In this document: piece by piece, positions 43,424 through 50,877 of the stretch | How the letters are laid out: each line of letters starts with the position of its first letter | Numbering within the stretch: position 1 is the first letter of the stretch | NCBI RefSeq assembly: GCF_040779325.2 | Contig: NZ_JBFONT020000001.1 | Coordinates: 1,302,001 to 1,366,000 of the forward strand | DNA: 64,000 nucleotides | Reading direction: 5' to 3' | Origin: Aestuariibius violaceus | GTDB lineage: Bacteria; Pseudomonadota; Alphaproteobacteria; Rhodobacterales; Rhodobacteraceae | The notes under the pieces: model-generated | The model's input: only the letters and a program-made list of their open reading frames with translations | What the model was told of the DNA's origin: nothing | The model's database searches: none | Position numbers and translations under genes: made by a program

Positions 43424-44305
43424 TTACCCAATCGCCTCCACCACAGCCTCGCCCAGGGTCGCCGGGCTTTCGGCCACGGTGATCCCGGCGGCCTTCATCG
43501 CTTCGATCTTGCTCTCCGCGTCGCCCTTGCCGCCCGCGACGATGGCGCCCGCATGGCCCATGCGGCGGCCCGGAGGCGCCGTGCGGCCCGCGATGAAGCC
43601 TGCCGTCGGCTTGCCGCGGCCCGCCTTCGCCTCGTCGGCGAGGAACTGCGCGGCTTCCTCCTCGGCCGAGCCGCCGATCTCGCCGATCATGATGATCGCC
43701 TCGGTCTCGTCATCGGCGAGGAACCATTCCAGCACATCGATATGCTCCGTCCCCTTGATCGGGTCGCCGCCGATGCCGACGCAGGTCGACTGGCCAAGGC
43801 CCACATCGGTCGTCTGCTTGACCGCCTCGTAGGTCAGCGTGCCGGAGCGTGAGACGACGCCGACCTTGCCGCGCTTGTGGATGTGGCCGGGCATGATCCC
43901 GATCTTGCAGGCATCGGGCGTGATGACGCCCGGGCAGTTCGGCCCGATCAGCGTTGTCTTCGATCCCTCGAGCGCCCGTTTCACCGTCATCATGTCGAGC
44001 ACCGGGATGCCCTCGGTGATGCAGCAGACCAGCGGGATCTCCGCATCGATCGCCTCGAGGATCGAATCCGCGGCAAACGGCGGCGGCACGTAGATGACCG
44101 AGGCCGTCGCGCCTGTCTTCTCCACCGCTTCGTGACACGAGTCGAAGACCGGCAGGCCCAGATGCTCGATCCCGCCCTTGCCGGGCGTCACGCCGCCCAC
44201 CATCCGCGTGCCATAGGCGATCGCCTGTTCGGTATGGAACGTGCCTTGCGAGCCGGTGAGGCCCTGGCAGATCACCTTGGTGTCCTTGTCGACGAGAATG
44301 GCCAA
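43424..44305 (-). CDS. sucD: Succinyl-CoA synthetase alpha subunit
   Basis: A 293-residue subunit that binds CoA and carries the phosphohistidine in the reaction succinyl-CoA + NDP + Pi to succinate + NTP + CoA. It shows the CoA-binding GLTGSQGTFHTEQAI, GPNCPGVI and phospho-acceptor His251 in RRMGHAGAI. The start is an unusual TTG at 44305 with AGGAG six bases upstream; it gives the family N-terminus AILVDKDTKVICQG, and no ATG is present in the right place. In this genome it is separated from sucC by 1.9 kb of extra genes. Confidence 0.95.
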   Translation of the reverse strand: MAILVDKDTKVICQGLTGSQGTFHTEQAIAYGTRMVGGVTPGKGGIEHLGLPVFDSCHEAVEKTGATASVIYVPPPFAADSILEAIDAEIPLVCCITEGIPVLDMMTVKRALEGSKTTLIGPNCPGVITPDACKIGIMPGHIHKRGKVGVVSRSGTLTYEAVKQTTDVGLGQSTCVGIGGDPIKGTEHIDVLEWFLADDETEAIIMIGEIGGSAEEEAAQFLADEAKAGRGKPTAGFIAGRTAPPGRRMGHAGAIVAGGKGDAESKIEAMKAAGITVAESPATLGEAVVEAIG

Positions 44306-44360
44306 TGGAATCTCCTGTTTGCTTTCGTCTGCGGCTGCTAGCCGAGTTGCTGTTCTTCGT

Positions 44361-44822
44361 TCAAAAGATCGCTTGCGCGAAACCCACATTGGATCTGGTG
44401 CCGCCGCGAAGAGTGACGTCCAACTCAAGGCCTCTCTGCGCCAGAGTTTCACGTGTCAGCCTGCTGGCGGTGGTTATCTCTGCGGGGAATAGAGGTTCGG
44501 CATCGACCCGGCATTCATCCCGCCGGACGGTAACTCTGACCCTTGACCCACCAAGCGCGATCCGCGGGTTGTCCACCCGGATCAGATATCCGTTTCGAAC
44601 TGGGGAGAAGCCTTGGCTGGCCAAGTTCGCCAGCGGTGCGTTCGACGTCTTGAATTCTGCACAGGCAATGACGCCAGAGCGAAATGCCATCTGCACATCT
44701 TCCGTAAAGAGCGGCTGCTGCCCGAAAGGGCCGGTGGCCACGTTTCCTTCGGCATCATAGGTGCTGCATCCGGCAATCAGGAATAGGGCTGCCGCGACGA
44801 TCTGTTTTCCGAGAAGAGGCAT
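44361..44822 (-). CDS. Hypothetical lipoprotein between sucC and sucD
   Basis: A 153-residue protein with a lipoprotein signal peptide: hydrophobic stretch IVAAALFLIAGC with Cys at the lipobox (LIAGC), so a membrane-bound periplasmic protein is expected. No family is recognised; a beta-rich C-terminal half (VRVTVRRDECRVD) is likely. The ATG overlaps the stop of the sucC-derived micro-ORF (TGATG). It is low in GC compared with sucD by eye. Confidence 0.65.
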   Translation of the reverse strand: MPLLGKQIVAAALFLIAGCSTYDAEGNVATGPFGQQPLFTEDVQMAFRSGVIACAEFKTSNAPLANLASQGFSPVRNGYLIRVDNPRIALGGSRVRVTVRRDECRVDAEPLFPAEITTASRLTRETLAQRGLELDVTLRGGTRSNVGFAQAIF

Positions 44823-44940
44823 CACATCCTCTCGGTTCGCGTAACGTCTTCCGATCTCTGTGTCAGGCTCTCCGTCGCGATCACGTCGACATTGGACCTG
44901 TCGAGGATTTCTTTCCCCATCTTCGCAGTCTTCCTTTCAG
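44822..44940 (-). pseudogene. Diverged partial copy of the sucC 3' end (possible 32-residue micro-ORF)
   Basis: Read on the minus strand from about 44940, this stretch translates to a sequence close to the end of SucC: GKEILDRSNVDVIATESL here versus GKEILNGSDVDVIAADDL in SucC, with similarity reaching about ten codons further upstream. It keeps the frame, has an ATG at 44920 behind AAGGAAG, and ends in TGATG overlap with the lipoprotein gene. It is a truncated, diverged duplicate and not a full gene. Whether the 32-residue product is made is unknown. Confidence 0.75.
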
Positions 44941-44958
44941 ATACAGAAAAGCGTTCCC

Positions 44959-45435
44959 TTACGACCCCGTCCCGATCTCGTAGGTCAGGATCAGGTCGTC
45001 GCCGCCTGCGGCCCGCTGATGGCCCATGGCGAAGGTCGTGCCGCCCTCTTCCCAGCGCCAGGTCTTGCCCTTGGCGCCTTCGACCGGGGTCATCCCGGGC
45101 ATGGTGTCGGCATAGCTCTGCAGCATGTCGGTGATACGTTGGGCCTCGGCCTCGTCCTCAAGCGTGACGATCATCGTGCAGGAGGCGGTTCGTCCGTCGC
45201 CCATCAGAAAGACCGTTCGGGCCTCGTCGGGCGACACATAGGTCTTCATCCCGCCGATCCCCGGTTTGGTGTCATAGCCGAAGCGGTCGACGAAGATCTT
45301 GCCCGAGGCGAGAAGTCCCGCCGGATCGGGCGTTACGCAGGCCTCGCCCATCTCGGCAAGCGGATCACCGGCAGAGGCAAGGGTGGCGCCCGCCGCAAGC
45401 AGGGCGGGCGCAAGGGGAAGGAGAAGCGATCTCAC
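44959..45435 (-). CDS. Hypothetical secreted protein between sucC and sucD
   Basis: A 158-residue protein with a signal peptide (LLLPLAPALLAAGATLASA). Mature features are two Cys (GEACVTPD, TASCTMIV) that may form a disulphide, and no recognised domain. The start is GTG at 45435, overlapping the stop of the lipoprotein gene (GTGA). It is followed directly by the sucC-like remnant. Function unknown. Confidence 0.65.
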   Translation of the reverse strand: MRSLLLPLAPALLAAGATLASAGDPLAEMGEACVTPDPAGLLASGKIFVDRFGYDTKPGIGGMKTYVSPDEARTVFLMGDGRTASCTMIVTLEDEAEAQRITDMLQSYADTMPGMTPVEGAKGKTWRWEEGGTTFAMGHQRAAGGDDLILTYEIGTGS

Positions 45436-45860
45436 GGAAGTCCTCTGATCGAGTAGTTGAACTTGCTGATCTCCCGCACGTCGCGGAACTGGCCGCCCGG
45501 TGCGACCGAGGCCAGGGCCGCCTGGTTCACCGAAACGGGTTCGGGTGACGCCCAGACGAACGAGCAGATCGGGTTCGGAGAACTGGCAACCAGCGCGAAC
45601 GAAAGGTCGTAGTCCACGTGGTAGTAGACGTTCTCTGACGTGTTCAGAATGAAGGTCGACTGCGCGAGCGCTGCCGGAATGGCACTCAGGTTGTTGCGAT
45701 TGGCAACGCAGACGCTCTGGAACAATCGCGCTGCGCTGACGGCCGAAATGGGCCGGTCGCCGCCTTGAAATGTCGCCGAGGTGGTCATGGTCGGCCCGGC
45801 CGGGGCACAGGCCGTGGCCAAGGCAAGAACGGACAATGCGATGGATTTGTGAAAGGTCAT
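45432..45860 (-). CDS. Hypothetical lipoprotein downstream of sucC
   Basis: A 142-residue protein with a lipoprotein signal (SIALSVLALATAC, lipobox Cys near residue 17). Two further Cys occur in FQSVCVAN and NPICSFVW. No family is recognised. The start at MTFHKS is supported by GAAGGAA seven bases upstream; a longer frame with MFIPVPRRNSL is less likely. First gene after the sucC terminator region, so it probably has its own promoter in the 390-bp gap. Function unknown. Confidence 0.65.
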   Translation of the reverse strand: MTFHKSIALSVLALATACAPAGPTMTTSATFQGGDRPISAVSAARLFQSVCVANRNNLSAIPAALAQSTFILNTSENVYYHVDYDLSFALVASSPNPICSFVWASPEPVSVNQAALASVAPGGQFRDVREISKFNYSIRGLP

Positions 45861-46197
45861 GAGACTATTCCTTCGGGGGACTGGTATGAACAAAACCGTT
45901 CCCGAAATGGCCCATCGGTAGGGCGCGTTCGAGGATACGACGACGGCGCACAGCCTGTCCCCACAAACAAAGACCGCACCCGCCGGGGCAGAGTATTGAA
46001 TAGATTAGTGATTCTGGCGAGTCCGGGTTTCCGGACATGGGTGCAATTCCTCACCATGCCGCCCGGCAGTGGCCAGGCGTGCAGGGCCACCGTTCGATCT
46101 GGCAAGGTCGTCCGGCCTTTGGCGATGGCGTAGGCGGCTCCGACGACGCCGGATGCCGCGACCATGACCGATCCTTGCGGATCGCCCGTTCGCGCCT
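45861..46197. other. Gap between the sucC terminator and the lipoprotein gene
   Basis: About 340 bases. One frame on the minus strand is open through most of it, but it has no recognisable domain, an odd composition and no good start, so I do not call it. The region probably contains the promoter for the two secreted-protein genes downstream. Nothing else is evident. Confidence 0.45.
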
Positions 46198-46241
46198 CGA
46201 AAAGGTCCACAGGACCTTTTCGTCCGCGACACTGTCGCGGA
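46198..46241 (-). terminator. Double-hairpin terminator after sucC
   Basis: Just past the sucC stop (minus strand) come two perfect hairpins: TCCGCGAC-AGT-GTCGCGGA (46223-46241) and then CGAAAAGGTCC-TGT-GGACCTTTTCG (46198-46222), the second with an 11-bp stem ending in CCTTTTCG. The stem strength and T-run are those of an intrinsic terminator. It would cut or reduce read-through from sucC towards sucD. Confidence 0.75.
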
Positions 46242-46248
46242 CCGGCGT

Positions 46249-47442
46249 TCACCCCTTCACCGCCTTCACGATCTTCTGCGCGCCGTCCTTCAGGTCGTCC
46301 GCCGCGATCACGTCCACGTCCGAGCCGTTGAGGATCTCTTTCCCCTTCTCGACATTTGTCCCTTCGAGCCGCACCACCAGCGGGACCTGAAGCCCGACCT
46401 CCTTGACCGCAGCGACCACGCCCTCGGCGATCACGTCGCAGCGCATGATGCCGCCGAAGATGTTGACGAGGATCCCCTTCACGTTCGGGTCCGACGTGAT
46501 GATCTTGAAGGCTTCCGTCACCTTCTCTTTCGTGGCGCCGCCGCCCACGTCGAGGAAGTTCGCAGGTTCCGCCCCGTAAAGCTTGATGATGTCCATCGTC
46601 GCCATGGCCAGGCCGGCGCCGTTCACCATGCAGCCGATCTCACCATCCAAAGCGATGTAGTTCAGATCGTATTTCGACGCGGCAAGCTCCTTGGGATCCT
46701 CCTCGGTCTCGTCGCGCAGCGCCAGGATGTCATCGTGCCGGTAGAGCGCGTTGCCGTCGAAGCCCATCTTGGCATCGAGGCACTTGAGGTCGCCCTTGTC
46801 GGTCACGATCAGCGGGTTGATCTCCAGCATCTCCATGTCTTTCTCGATGAAGAGCTTGTAGAGCGTGCCCATCAGCGCCACGCATTGCTTGACCTGCTGG
46901 CCTTCGAGGCCAAGCGCGAAGGCAATCCGGCGGCCGTGATAGGGCTGGTACCCCATCACGGGATCGACGCTGAACGACAGGATCTTCTCGGGCGTGCTGG
47001 CCGCGACCTCCTCGATATCCACGCCGCCTTCGGTCGAGCAGACGAAACCGACGCGCGAGGTCTGGCGGTCGACGAGCAGCGCAAGATACATCTCGCGCTC
47101 GATCTCCGATCCGTCCTCGATATAGATCCGGTTGACCTGCTTGCCGTCCGGGCCGGTCTGATGGGTCACCAATGTCCGGCCCAGCATCCGCTTGGCCTCT
47201 TCGGCGGCCTCCTCGACCGACTTGGCCAGCCGCACGCCGCCCTTCTCGCCCGCATCGGCCTCCTTGAACGAGCCTTTGCCGCGGCCGCCCGCATGGATCT
47301 GCGCCTTGACGACCCAAAGCGGCCCGTCCAACCCGCCGGCCGCCGTCTTGGCCTCTTCCGCACGCAGAACCGCCCGCCCGTCAGAGACCGGAGCGCCGTA
47401 GCTGCGCAGAAGGGCCTTGGCCTGATACTCGTGGATATTCAT
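46249..47442 (-). CDS. sucC: Succinyl-CoA synthetase beta subunit
   Basis: A 397-residue ATP-grasp subunit that binds the nucleotide and pairs with SucD. Family blocks: MNIHEYQAKALLRSYGAPV, the ATP-grasp HAGGRGKGSF, LEINPLIVT, the succinate-binding GAGLAMATMD and GGIMRCDVIAEG. The length is normal. The promoter region (from 47443) carries two GTGATCAC palindromes, and two strong hairpins follow the stop codon. A diverged copy of its 3' end lies at 44822-44940. Confidence 0.97.
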   Translation of the reverse strand: MNIHEYQAKALLRSYGAPVSDGRAVLRAEEAKTAAGGLDGPLWVVKAQIHAGGRGKGSFKEADAGEKGGVRLAKSVEEAAEEAKRMLGRTLVTHQTGPDGKQVNRIYIEDGSEIEREMYLALLVDRQTSRVGFVCSTEGGVDIEEVAASTPEKILSFSVDPVMGYQPYHGRRIAFALGLEGQQVKQCVALMGTLYKLFIEKDMEMLEINPLIVTDKGDLKCLDAKMGFDGNALYRHDDILALRDETEEDPKELAASKYDLNYIALDGEIGCMVNGAGLAMATMDIIKLYGAEPANFLDVGGGATKEKVTEAFKIITSDPNVKGILVNIFGGIMRCDVIAEGVVAAVKEVGLQVPLVVRLEGTNVEKGKEILNGSDVDVIAADDLKDGAQKIVKAVKG

Positions 47443-47559
47443 GGATAAGACCTCGCTCTGATTCCCGTCCGGCGCCGCCCCGGGGCAACGCGCCCCGATA
47501 AGCATAACCCGCCCCGGCGCGTCATGTGTAAAGGCGTCTTGCCGCAAGGAAAACCGACA

Positions 47560-47594
47560 TTTGTGATCACATGAAATCAGCGTGTGATCACAAA
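47560..47594. promoter_or_regulatory. Double GTGATCAC operator upstream of sucC
   Basis: Two copies of the palindrome TGTGATCACA occur with centres at 47566.5 and 47587.5, exactly 21 bp (two helical turns) apart; the outer arms TTTGTGATCACA and TGTGATCACAAA mirror each other. They lie about 120 bp before the sucC start. The sequence fits the TnGTnnnACnA pattern of FadR-type GntR regulators (TTGTGATCACAT here). Cooperative binding of two dimers on one face is likely; the regulator is not in this window. Confidence 0.7.
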
Positions 47595-47680
47595 ATGGGA
47601 TCTCGTGGCGCGGCTGGCCCGTCAAGACATGGTTTCGATAACCTGCGCGGCGACTCGCCCGCCGCGGATGCCGGTATCCG

Positions 47681-48505
47681 TCAGCGCACGGTCAGATCGG
47701 CCAGCCGCGCGCGCCAGCCCCGCCGCCAGCGCGACAGATCGGCGACATTCCTGCCCTTCAGCGTCACATCGCTTTCCAGCAGCTTCGCGATCCGCGCCAG
47801 CCGCCCGTGACCGACCAGCGTCGCCAGATCCGTCTCCTGCGGCATGTCCCGCCGAAGATGCTTGTGCAGCCGGTGCAGGTGCAGCACGCGCGGGGCGGCG
47901 GCATAGCCCACCTTCATCGCATCGACCTGCCTCAGGCTGACGAGGTTGTATTCCACCGGAAGCGTCGCGATCCGCAGGTCGCTGTCATAGAGCAGCTCGC
48001 GCAGCGGGATCTGGTCCTTCTTCTGCTCTGGCTCGGCCAGTGCGGCTTCGGTCTCTTCCCAGAGCTTCAGGATCGCCGGGCTCGTCTTCACGCCCATCAC
48101 GCCGGAATTCATCTGCGGAAAGGCGGGCGGGACGCTCGACCGCCAAGACCGGGAGTTGAACTCATTCCCCCGCCGGTCCCCATGGGCGCCCGCGATGTCG
48201 AACCGGTCGAGCACGTCGAAGACGTCGGTCAGATCGGCCAAGGTGATGACGTCGGTGTCGACATAGATCGTCCGCTCGAACCGCGTCCTGCGCAGCGCCT
48301 CGAACTTGGGCCGGTGCCACGACCGCTCAAGCGGGACGATCCGGTCGAACGGCCCGGGGTCGAGCCCCTCTTCATCGGTGTAGAAATCGATCAGCGCGTC
48401 CGGATGCACCTCCCGCAGGTATCGCCCGGCATGGAAGGCGATGGGCGCAAACCCCTCGCCGCTGGAAGCAAGGACAAAGCCGCGGGGTTCGGTTCGCTCG
48501 GTCAT
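47681..48505 (-). CDS. Glycosyltransferase-like nucleotide-diphospho-sugar transferase fold protein
   Basis: A 274-residue soluble protein with a GT-A-like pattern: an N-terminal strand region (RGFVLASSGEGFAPIAFHA), the DxD metal motif in TIYVDTDVITL near residue 82, and NSGVMGV typical of the acceptor region in GT8-like families. A sugar transfer role is likely but donor and acceptor are unknown. The ATG at 48505 is preferred to one at 48517. It lies between the DUF1963 gene and the sucC promoter. Confidence 0.75.
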   Translation of the reverse strand: MTERTEPRGFVLASSGEGFAPIAFHAGRYLREVHPDALIDFYTDEEGLDPGPFDRIVPLERSWHRPKFEALRRTRFERTIYVDTDVITLADLTDVFDVLDRFDIAGAHGDRRGNEFNSRSWRSSVPPAFPQMNSGVMGVKTSPAILKLWEETEAALAEPEQKKDQIPLRELLYDSDLRIATLPVEYNLVSLRQVDAMKVGYAAAPRVLHLHRLHKHLRRDMPQETDLATLVGHGRLARIAKLLESDVTLKGRNVADLSRWRRGWRARLADLTVR

Positions 48506-48649
48506 CACCTGCCTCATGCCGGTTTTCGGGCTGAGTGAAAAGAAGATTGCTGGTCCGGAATTGCAGATCGAAGGCGTGAAATGCGCTCAATCCAGGTTCG
48601 CCCACCAGTGTTTTTTCCGATGAGAGTGCAATCAGCCACCGGGCCGCTG

Positions 48650-49804
48650 TCAGAGCATATTTGGATCCGTTACGCCCACCACATCCGCCTTGCTCAGGTC
48701 ACTCGGAGGAAAGTCGTCCTGATCGAGAGTTACGACACAGCAGTAACCATACCCCCAATTCAAACCTGTCAGAAGATCCGGCCAGAAACAGAAGATGGGC
48801 AGGACGTCATCCTCCCGCCCCCAGGCTTTCAACTCGTCGGGAAAGGCACCGAACAGCCGATGAACCGGACCAGGGTCGCTGCCTTTGGCAACCATCCCCT
48901 CTCTTACGGCCAGCGGCAAGCTGGCATAGGTCTCAGCATCAGCGCGCAGCATGCTGTGAAGCTGGGCCATCACCGGTATGGCCAGGTTGAGGTGGTGTGC
49001 CTTGGCGTAGTCCGACAGCGCACCGCCCGCCCTGAGCGGTGCCGTAAGCTCTTCGAATGCAGCGGCGTCTGACGGGGACAAAGCATCCGAACGCTGGCCC
49101 TCCGCCCAAGCGCGAAGCCTGCCGGCCAAGGCTGCGGCGTCGGCCGATCCAGCGCGGATCGCTCTTATCTTGGCGTGGGTTTCGGCTTCTTCTTCGAGGG
49201 TGCGGCGGATGACCCAGTCTTCCCGCTCGGTCCTGCCGATGAACCAACGTCGAAACAGGGCGCGAGGCGAGAATTCCAGCTCATGGCGCCGCCACATCGC
49301 GGATGACAAGGCGCTGCCACGCAAGGCTTGCACCCGATTGCGTTCATTGCCGCAGAGCCCCTCGATCAAGGTGACGACATCGAAAACCGTGCTCCACAGC
49401 CACGGCCGGTCGCCATAGGGCAGAAGGTTTACCAGATCCTCGCCGGTTCGAGGAGCACCCACGGCCTGATCTTCCAGTTCGCCAATGATGAGGGCGCACC
49501 GTCTTCCCTGGCGCAGATCCTCCTCCTGCGCAGCATTGTCCGCATCGGACGGGGCGACGACGTGAATGATCGCTCCGCCATCCCGATCGCGATCCAGAAA
49601 GATCGCCAGATGGCCATGGTCAGGAAGACCGTTGCCCGGTCGAAACCGGGCGACGTCGGCCAAATCGATCTGCGCGATGAAAGCGAGGTCGGGGTCGATC
49701 CGAGCGCCACCGAGGCTCGGGCGTCCGCCCGCCCAGCTTGACGTCAGGACGGCACTTCCATCCAGTTGTCGGGGCAGCGGGCGAAGCCCGAGAGGCGGGA
49801 TCAC
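48650..49804 (-). CDS. DUF1963 (YwqG-like) family protein
   Basis: A 384-residue protein. The N-terminal half has DUF1963 features: SSWAGGRPSLGG, DPDLAFIAQIDLADVA and GHLAIFLDRDRDGG. The C-terminal region contains an odd repeat of hydrophobic and acidic segments with VVTLDQDDFPPSDL at the end. The family function is not established. The start is a GTG at 49804 and uncertain. It lies 24 bp after mdh on the same strand and looks poorer in GC than mdh. Confidence 0.75.
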   Translation of the reverse strand: MIPPLGLRPLPRQLDGSAVLTSSWAGGRPSLGGARIDPDLAFIAQIDLADVARFRPGNGLPDHGHLAIFLDRDRDGGAIIHVVAPSDADNAAQEEDLRQGRRCALIIGELEDQAVGAPRTGEDLVNLLPYGDRPWLWSTVFDVVTLIEGLCGNERNRVQALRGSALSSAMWRRHELEFSPRALFRRWFIGRTEREDWVIRRTLEEEAETHAKIRAIRAGSADAAALAGRLRAWAEGQRSDALSPSDAAAFEELTAPLRAGGALSDYAKAHHLNLAIPVMAQLHSMLRADAETYASLPLAVREGMVAKGSDPGPVHRLFGAFPDELKAWGREDDVLPIFCFWPDLLTGLNWGYGYCCVVTLDQDDFPPSDLSKADVVGVTDPNML

Positions 49805-49828
49805 GCGGAATGGTCGCCCGTCACGGCG

Positions 49829-50791
49829 TCACCCCAGCGACTCGTCGATCCCCTTGCAGGCCTCCACAAGGCCCTTCACGGCGCCGACCGACTTGTCGAA
49901 CATCGCCTGTTCGTCCTTCGACAGCGAGATCTCCACGATCCGCTCGATGCCGCCTGCGCCGATGACCGTCGGCACGCCGACGTAGAACCCGTTCAGCCCG
50001 TAGGCGCCGTCGACATAGGCCGCGCAGGGCAGGACCCGCTTCTGGTCCTTCAGATAGCTTTCGGCCATCTGGATCGCGCTCGTGGCGGGCGCGTAATAGG
50101 CCGAGCCGTTGCCAAGCAGGCCCACGATCTCTGCCCCGCCGTCGCGGGTGCGCTGGACGATCGCGTCCAGCTTTTCCTGCGTCGTCCAGCCCATCTTGAC
50201 CAGATCGGGCAGGGGAATGCCCGCAACCGTCGAATAGCGCGTCAGCGGCACCATCGTGTCGCCGTGGCCGCCAAGGACGAAGGCGGTGACGTCCTTCATC
50301 GACACGCCGAATTCATCGGCCAGGAAGTGCCGGAACCGTGCGCTGTCGAGCACGCCGGCCATCCCGCAGACCTTGGCGTGCGGCAGGCCCGAGAACTCCC
50401 GCAGGGCCCAGACCATCGCATCCAGAGGATTGGTGATGCAGATCACGAAGGCATCGGGCGCGTTCGCCCGGATCCCCTCGCCCACGGCTTTCATGACCTT
50501 GAGGTTGATGCCCAGCAGGTCGTCACGGCTCATCCCCGGCTTGCGGGGGACACCGGCCGTGACGATGCAGACATCGGCGCCTGCGATATCGGCGTAGTCG
50601 GTCGTGCCCTTCAGGGATGCGTCGAACCCCTCCACCGGGCCCGACTCGGCGATATCGAGCGACTTGCCCTGCGGTGTGCCGTCCTGGATGTCGAAGAGGA
50701 TGACATCCCCCAACTCCTTGATCGCGGCGAGATGGGCCAGCGTGCCGCCGATCTGGCCGGCACCGATGAGAGCGATTTTGGGACGTGCCAT
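49829..50791 (-). CDS. mdh: Malate dehydrogenase
   Basis: A 320-residue NAD-dependent enzyme of the lactate/malate dehydrogenase family. It has IGAGQIGGTLAHLAA (NAD), GADVCIVTAGVPRKPGMSRDDLL (substrate Arg residues, split by short loops), ITNPLDAMVW and the catalytic His176 in GGHGDTMVPL. It is first of the tricarboxylic-acid genes on this strand, about 3.3 kb upstream of sucC, with two unrelated genes between. Confidence 0.97.
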   Translation of the reverse strand: MARPKIALIGAGQIGGTLAHLAAIKELGDVILFDIQDGTPQGKSLDIAESGPVEGFDASLKGTTDYADIAGADVCIVTAGVPRKPGMSRDDLLGINLKVMKAVGEGIRANAPDAFVICITNPLDAMVWALREFSGLPHAKVCGMAGVLDSARFRHFLADEFGVSMKDVTAFVLGGHGDTMVPLTRYSTVAGIPLPDLVKMGWTTQEKLDAIVQRTRDGGAEIVGLLGNGSAYYAPATSAIQMAESYLKDQKRVLPCAAYVDGAYGLNGFYVGVPTVIGAGGIERIVEISLSKDEQAMFDKSVGAVKGLVEACKGIDESLG

Positions 50792-50877
50792 CGAAGGGTC
50801 TCCACTTGGCTTGAAGTCGCGGGGAGGCCTACCGCCTCGCCCCGGTGCGCGCAAGGCGGGAACCGTCCGGAAATGGC

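Noticed and set aside
45857..46252. 131-codon minus-strand frame between sucC and the lipoprotein gene
   Set aside because: It covers the terminator hairpins, lacks a ribosome site and shows no family pattern. A real gene is possible but not supported.
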